This document shows positions 59,867 to 64,000 of a stretch of DNA of 64,000 bases, in pieces (the stretch's first letter is position 1; each line of letters opens with the position of its first letter). This stretch comes from Micromonospora sp. LH3U1 (GTDB taxonomy: Bacteria > Actinomycetota > Actinomycetes > Mycobacteriales > Micromonosporaceae). Position numbers and translations under genes: made by a program. The notes under the pieces were generated by a model. That model saw only the letters and a program-made list of their open reading frames with translations. It ran no database searches and was not told where the DNA came from. Location of the stretch: contig NZ_CP116936.1 in assembly GCF_028475105.1 (NCBI RefSeq), positions 4,029,501 to 4,093,500 of the forward strand. Reading direction: 5' to 3'.

Positions 59867-60718
59867 TCAGGCGCGAGCCTTGGCCGGCTGCTTCATGAAG
59901 TCCATGATCGCCTTGTTGACGTCGTCGGCGTTGGTCCACGGGATACCGTGCGGAGCGCCCTTGAGCGTGATGAGCTGCGCGTTCGGCATCATCGGCGCGA
60001 GCCGCTGGCCGGTCACCGGATAGGGCAACACGTTGTCCTTGTCGCCCTGCACGATCAGCAGCGGCACATCGATCTTCGGCAGGTCGGGGCGGAAGTCCTC
60101 CTGCCAGGCGTCCACGCTGTCGTGGGTGCCCTTGGCGGAGGCCGTCGCACCGATCTGCCAGTGCGCCCGGTACGCCTCTTCGCTGACCAGCTTGCCCTTG
60201 TTCTCGCTGTAGTTGAAGAACACGTCGCAGAACTGGGTCAGGTACGCGAACCGGTCCTTGATGATGGCCTGCTGGAAGCCCTTGAAGAGGCTCGGGTCGA
60301 CGCCCTCCGGGTTGTCCTTGGCCTTGGCCAGCATGGGTTGCAGCGGGCTGAGCACCACGGCCCGGCTCACTCGCTGTGAGCCGTAGTTGCCCAGGTAGCG
60401 GATCACCTCGCCGGTGCCCATCGAGTGCCCCACCAGGGTCACGTCGCTCAGGTTCAGCTCCGTCATCAACACGTCCAGGTCCGCGGCGAACGTGTTGTAG
60501 TCGTACCCGAACGTCGGTTGGGCCGAGTTACCGAAACCGCGCCGATCGTAGGTGATCGTCCGGTATCCGGCGTTGAGCAACGAGGTGGTCATCTTTTCCC
60601 AGGTCGCGCCGTTGAACGGGAACCCATGGATCAGCACCACCGGCTTACCGGAACCGTGATCCTCGTAGTACAGGTCGATGGGCGCGGAGTTTTCCGTCCC
60701 CACGGTGATGAAAGGCAT
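59867..60718 (-). CDS. Alpha/beta hydrolase of the non-haem haloperoxidase type
   Basis: A 283-aa hydrolase. The oxyanion region is VVLIHGFPFNGATWE, and the nucleophile Ser is in LVGHSMGTGE. The Asp is in LLIVQGDKDNVLP, and the His is in LKGAPHGIPWT. YDRRGFGNSAQPTFGYDYNTFAADLDVLM matches cofactor-free haloperoxidases/perhydrolases (esterases). No signal peptide, so it acts in the cytoplasm. Its natural substrate is unknown. Confidence 0.92.
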   Translation of the reverse strand: MPFITVGTENSAPIDLYYEDHGSGKPVVLIHGFPFNGATWEKMTTSLLNAGYRTITYDRRGFGNSAQPTFGYDYNTFAADLDVLMTELNLSDVTLVGHSMGTGEVIRYLGNYGSQRVSRAVVLSPLQPMLAKAKDNPEGVDPSLFKGFQQAIIKDRFAYLTQFCDVFFNYSENKGKLVSEEAYRAHWQIGATASAKGTHDSVDAWQEDFRPDLPKIDVPLLIVQGDKDNVLPYPVTGQRLAPMMPNAQLITLKGAPHGIPWTNADDVNKAIMDFMKQPAKARA

Positions 60719-60783
60719 GTTTGTCTCCTGCTCCGGTTTCGGGCTGTCGGACGTCAGCGCGCTTTCCCGCCGGGTCGACGGAT

Positions 60784-60969
60784 ATGCCGGCCGTCAAAAG
60801 CGTCCGTCCCGGGTCGCCGGTCGACCGCGAAGCCCTCCGTCCCATCGACGAATATCGACGCTCTCAGACGTTCCTGGTCGAAGGTTCCCGCAGCGGAGGC
60901 TACGTCTACGGTTTCGCCTACGGGTACATCAACCGGGACGGCCGGGCGCAGGACGGCTGGTTCTGCTGA
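60784..60969 (+). CDS. Hypothetical 61-aa protein
   Basis: A short frame MPAVKSVRPGSPVDREALRP...GGYVYGFAYGYINRDGRAQDGWFC with G/C-rich third positions. The ending resembles the last strands of small secreted SH3-like proteins (YAYGYINRDG...DGWFC), but there is no signal peptide and no clear ribosome binding site. It could be the tail of a lost gene. A hairpin follows at 60999. Confidence 0.4.
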   Translation: MPAVKSVRPGSPVDREALRPIDEYRRSQTFLVEGSRSGGYVYGFAYGYINRDGRAQDGWFC

Positions 60970-60998
60970 TCGAGCCCGTCGCCGGACGCACTCCGCCA

Positions 60999-61029
60999 CG
61001 GCCCGGACAGGGGTGTCCGTACCGGGCCG
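60999..61029 (+). terminator. Hairpin terminator
   Basis: CGGCCCGG and CCGGGCCG with an inner GACA/TGTC pairing, 30 bp after the small hypothetical frame and before the metallophosphoesterase gene. Confidence 0.55.
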
Positions 61030-61050
61030 CTCGGGCCTAACCTCGGGGGC

Positions 61051-61917
61051 GTGAATCACTCCCCCCGGTTGCGGGCCGTCAGCGACCTGCACGTCGGGCA
61101 CCCGGAGAACCGGTCGTTCGTCCAGGAGCTACGCCCGGAGCACGACGGCGACTGGCTGCTCGTGGCCGGCGACGTGGCCGACCGGTACGCCGACATCGAG
61201 TGGGCGCTCAACCTGCTGAGCAGCCGGTTCGCGCGGGTTGTCTGGGCGCCGGGCAACCATGAGCTGTGGACGCCGCCCGGTGACCCGGTCACGTTGCGCG
61301 GCGAGGAGCGCTACCGCGAGTTGGTCAAGCTGTGCCGACGGCTGGGGGTCGTCACCCCGGAGGATCCGTACCCGGTGTGGGACGGCGACGGCGGGCCGGC
61401 CCTGATCGCCCCGCTCTTCGTGCTCTACGACTACACGTTCCGGGTTCCGGAGGCGCGCACCCAACAGGAGTCACTGGACCTGGCGTACGCGGCCGGGATC
61501 GTGTGCACGGACGAGGCGCTGCTGCACCCCGACCCCCACCCGAGCCGGGAGGCGTGGTGCGCGGCCCGGGTCACCGAGACCGAACGCCGGCTGGCCGAGC
61601 GCGATCCGGCGCTGCCGACCGTGCTGGTCAACCACTACCCGCTGGTGCGGGCACCCACCGACGTCCTGCGGTACCCACTGTTCGCCCAGTGGTGCGGCAC
61701 CGTACGCACCAGCGACTGGCACCTGCGCTTCGGTGCCTCCACCGTGGTGTACGGGCATTTGCACATACCCCGTACCACGTTCCACGACGGGGTGCGCTTC
61801 GAGGAGGTCTCCCTCGGTTATCCGCGCGAGTGGCAGCGGCGTGGGCCGGTGCCCCGCCCGATCCGCACCATCCGCCCCGCCGACGACGTCCACCGGATGG
61901 CGCAGCCGGACGTCTGA
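61051..61917 (+). CDS. Calcineurin-like metallophosphoesterase
   Basis: A 288-aa protein from GTG 61051 with all metal-binding motifs in order: SDLHVGH (D-x-H), LLVAGDVADR (GDxxD), PGNHELW (GNHE), VNHYPL and VYGHLHIP (GHxH). It uses a dinuclear metal centre to hydrolyse a phosphoester; the substrate is unknown. Relatives often neighbour phosphopantetheinyl transferase genes in natural-product clusters, but none is seen here. Confidence 0.9.
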   Translation: MNHSPRLRAVSDLHVGHPENRSFVQELRPEHDGDWLLVAGDVADRYADIEWALNLLSSRFARVVWAPGNHELWTPPGDPVTLRGEERYRELVKLCRRLGVVTPEDPYPVWDGDGGPALIAPLFVLYDYTFRVPEARTQQESLDLAYAAGIVCTDEALLHPDPHPSREAWCAARVTETERRLAERDPALPTVLVNHYPLVRAPTDVLRYPLFAQWCGTVRTSDWHLRFGASTVVYGHLHIPRTTFHDGVRFEEVSLGYPREWQRRGPVPRPIRTIRPADDVHRMAQPDV

Positions 61918-61941
61918 CACCCGGCCTCTCCGGACGCGTCC

Positions 61942-62021
61942 TTGATCAACACGGGATTGGCGATATCGCGGTGTCCCATCGGCGTGGATACCCCGATATC
62001 GCCAAAACGGAGTGGATCATC
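61942..62021. repeat. Imperfect palindromic intergenic element
   Basis: TTGGCGATATCGCGGTGTCC (61957-61976) and GGATACCCCGATATCGCCAA (61986-62005) are complementary at 18 of 20 bases around a 9-bp loop. Outer flanks TTGATCAAC and GGATCATC pair partly. It is a likely member of a dispersed palindromic repeat family. It lies between the metallophosphoesterase and the convergent glycosidase gene. Confidence 0.65.
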
Positions 62022-62092
62022 ACGGCGTTTCCCGGCAGGCGGATGCCACCAGCGCGCGGCCACCGGTCTCCCGGTGGCCGCCCGACTGTCGC

Positions 62093-64000
62093 TCAGCTCT
62101 GGTAGACCTCCAGCGCCGACAGTTGCCCGGCCGGCCAGCCGGTGTTGCCGGTGACCGAGATCCGCACGTAGCGGGTCTGCGCGGCAGTGAAGGTGAGGCT
62201 CACCTGGTTGCCGGTGGCCGGGTCGAAGGTCCGCCCCGCAGAGGAGAGCAGCGTGCCGAAGCTGCTTCCGTCGGCGCTGCCCTGCACGGAGAGGGTCTGC
62301 GTCCGGCTGGCCCAGGCGGTGGCCGGGGGCAGCTTCAGCACCACCCGACCGACCGTGCGCGACGCGCCCAGGTCGACCTGGACCCACTGCGGGAACGCGC
62401 TGTTGGCGCTCTCCCAGTAGCTGTTCGGGTCACCGTCGACCACGTTGCCCGACGCGTAGCTCTGGACGTGGCTGCTCTCCGTGGTGGGTCGACCCCGGGC
62501 GAGGTCCGCGTTGGCCGGGGCGTCTGTGGTGACCGTGACCGTGTTGGACGCGGCGGAGGTGTTGCCTCCGGCGTCGCGCGCGGTGACCGTGAAGCTGTAC
62601 GCGGTGGACGGGCTGAGCCCGCTCACGGTCGCCGTGGTGCCCGTGACGGTGGTGACCACCGTGCCACCCTGGCGTACCTGGTAGCCGGTCACCCCCGTGT
62701 CGTCGGTCGACGCCGTCCAGGCCAGCGACACGCTGGTCGACGTCCGGCCGGTCACCGTGAGGCCGCTCGGCGCGGTCGGCGGGTTGTCCGGTGCGGTGGT
62801 CCCGGCGTACACCTCGACCTGGGCGAGTTGGGCGGCCGGCCAGCCGGTGTTGCCGCTGAAACTGAGCCGGACGTAGCGGGTCGCGGTGGTCGGCAGCGTT
62901 TGGGTGACGGTGTTGCCGGTGGCCGGGTCGAAGGTGAAGCCGGCGGCCGGGGTGATGGTGGCGAAGGAGCCACCGTCGACGCTGCCCTGCACGGTGATGG
63001 TCTGGGTACGGGTCCCCCAACCGGAGGGCAGCCGCACCACGAGTCGACTGACCTGGTAGCTGGCACCGAGGTCGACCTGCCACCACTGTGGGAAGGTGCC
63101 GTTGCTGCTCTCCCAGTAGCTGCCGGCGTTCGAGTCCACCGCGTTCCCCGCCGGGAACCCGCCGCCCTGGCTGCTCGCCGAGGTGGGCCGACCGGCGGCC
63201 AGGTTGCCGCCGGTCGGTGGGGGCGGCCCGCCGACCACCGGTGGCGTGGGACGCACCGCGGTGAGGGCGAGCTGCCCCTTGAGCATCCGGCCGCCGTCGG
63301 CGGTGATCCGCAGGTAGTAGTCCGAGGAGCAGGCCACGCCGTCCTCGTCCAGCGAGCGGATGTTCGCGCCGGCCGGGGTGGTGGCCTGGGTCTCGGACGT
63401 CTTGGCGATCTGGTTGCCCTCGTTGTATTCGTCGAACATGGACACGTACAGGCCCTGGGAGCCGAGCCGGACCATGTTGTAGATGTGCCGCCAGTAGAAG
63501 TCGCCGTGCCGGCGGTGACCCCCGGCGAGGTCACCGGGCATCACGCACGGTTGGTAGTCGATGCCGCGCGCCACACAGTCGGCCATGTCACCGATGTTGA
63601 CGTTGTTGTAGTACGAGTCGAGCCCTTCCAGGGTGGTGGTCCGGTAGACCATCCACGGCGAGATCATGTTGAAGGCGTGGTAGACGTCGAGGAAGCCGGG
63701 GCGGGAGTCCTCGATCCCCTGCCGCCACCAGGTGGGCACGCCACCGATGACGTAGCAGCCCTGTGCCTTGAACCAGTTGATGACCTCCAGGCAGGGCGCT
63801 GGCGCGAAGGGCCGACTGGGTTCGCTGAAGCCGAAGCCCCAGATGCAGACGACCGGCTTGCCGTTCTGCCGGGCGTACGCGCTGGACGCGGTGTACGCCG
63901 ACATCTTCGTCGTCCAGTCGGTCTTGATGTCCGACTGGAAGGTCAACCAGTCGGTGACGTCGTACATGATGTAGAACTTGCGGCCGTAGCGCTCGGCGGC
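62093..64000 (-). CDS. Secreted glycosidase-like protein with two F5/8-type domains and a FN3 domain (5' end beyond window)
   Basis: The reading frame is open to the right edge, so the N-terminus is missing; the visible part is 635 residues. The first 230 residues look like a GH99/GH71-type barrel (KPVVCIWGFGFSEPSRPF, YVIGGVPTWWRQGIEDSR, LYVSMFDEYNEGNQIAKTSET). Then come an F5/8-type (discoidin/CBM32) domain (LAAGRPTSASSQ...WWQVDLGASYQVSRLVVRLP), one fibronectin III domain (PSGLTVTGRTSTSVSLAWTAST) and a second F5/8-type domain ending at the stop. It probably attacks an extracellular polysaccharide or glycoprotein. Confidence 0.87.
   Translation of the reverse strand, partial: AAERYGRKFYIMYDVTDWLTFQSDIKTDWTTKMSAYTASSAYARQNGKPVVCIWGFGFSEPSRPFAPAPCLEVINWFKAQGCYVIGGVPTWWRQGIEDSRPGFLDVYHAFNMISPWMVYRTTTLEGLDSYYNNVNIGDMADCVARGIDYQPCVMPGDLAGGHRRHGDFYWRHIYNMVRLGSQGLYVSMFDEYNEGNQIAKTSETQATTPAGANIRSLDEDGVACSSDYYLRITADGGRMLKGQLALTAVRPTPPVVGGPPPPTGGNLAAGRPTSASSQGGGFPAGNAVDSNAGSYWESSNGTFPQWWQVDLGASYQVSRLVVRLPSGWGTRTQTITVQGSVDGGSFATITPAAGFTFDPATGNTVTQTLPTTATRYVRLSFSGNTGWPAAQLAQVEVYAGTTAPDNPPTAPSGLTVTGRTSTSVSLAWTASTDDTGVTGYQVRQGGTVVTTVTGTTATVSGLSPSTAYSFTVTARDAGGNTSAASNTVTVTTDAPANADLARGRPTTESSHVQSYASGNVVDGDPNSYWESANSAFPQWVQVDLGASRTVGRVVLKLPPATAWASRTQTLSVQGSADGSSFGTLLSSAGRTFDPATGNQVSLTFTAAQTRYVRISVTGNTGWPAGQLSALEVYQS

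Noticed and set aside
1..64000. Search for CRISPR arrays, insertion sequences, tRNA/rRNA genes, integrases and phage or conjugation genes
   Set aside because: No regular spaced repeats, transposase or recombinase motifs, cloverleaf-like CCA-ended structures or rRNA-like sequence were found by eye.

Overview
The window is very GC-rich, with dense genes, frequent GTG starts, many 4-bp ATGA/GTGA stop-start overlaps and third-position G/C bias. Together with the gene families present (Scy/FilP-like coiled-coil protein, LacI-ROK regulated secreted hydrolases, an ABC sugar importer with no ATPase of its own, ricin- and F5/8-type secreted enzymes) this points to a filamentous actinomycete, most likely Micromonospora or a close relative. 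I see no tRNA, rRNA, CRISPR array, insertion sequence or phage. It looks like chromosomal sequence with a mixed metabolic cargo.

Layout. (1) 58-9893: an OmpR-type two-component system, then two divergent gene pairs: SAM methyltransferase/DUF2064 transferase/GT2 glycosyltransferase facing a GT-C-like membrane protein, and an NAD-dependent epimerase facing a membrane molybdopterin oxidoreductase. Both divergent promoter regions carry nearly the same 16-bp direct-repeat element, so I propose they form one regulon. A SoxR/NmrA-like redox module (5426-6914) sits between them. (2) 9860-15618: a leftward seven-gene operon (zinc-type dehydrogenase, PTPS/QueD-like protein without its catalytic residues, GT4 glycosyltransferase, methyltransferase, flippase-like protein, RibA, RibD-C-type reductase). 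It looks like a pathway to an unidentified pterin- or pyrimidine-derived, glycosylated product. It resembles the cryptic S. coelicolor SCO6650-SCO6655 neighbourhood and is the best candidate for an undescribed system. (3) 15735-23852: a DUF2804 protein, a ROK regulator, two secreted carboxylesterases and a probably wall-anchored metalloprotease. (4) 23982-32637: a LacI-controlled galactoside locus (GH35 beta-galactosidase, LacI, binding protein, two permeases, a 59-aa membrane protein, and a secreted beta-helix protein with a discoidin-type domain). (5) 32681-41902: a membrane-tethered multicopper oxidase with partners, a NarL-type two-component system, an XRE-cupin regulator divergent from a thioredoxin-reductase-like/methyltransferase fusion, and a long coiled-coil protein. 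(6) 42054-52565: a nucleotidyltransferase, a copper-related group (membrane protein, cupredoxin lipoprotein, CopC), a secreted PA14/sugar-dehydrogenase/ricin enzyme and several small genes, including an internally deleted SDR remnant. (7) 52779-58699: an organosulfur locus (SsuD-like monooxygenase divergent from SsuA-SsuC-SsuB, a methanethiol oxidase and a membrane protein). (8) 58767-64000: an O-methyltransferase, an alpha/beta hydrolase, a metallophosphoesterase and the 3' part of a large secreted glycosidase running off the right edge.

Data quality. Four genes (DUF2064, GT4, multicopper oxidase, the CopC-neighbour membrane protein) need five one-base corrections to give full-length proteins, and every correction is a missing base in a G/C-rich stretch. 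Sequencing or assembly error is at least as likely as real decay.
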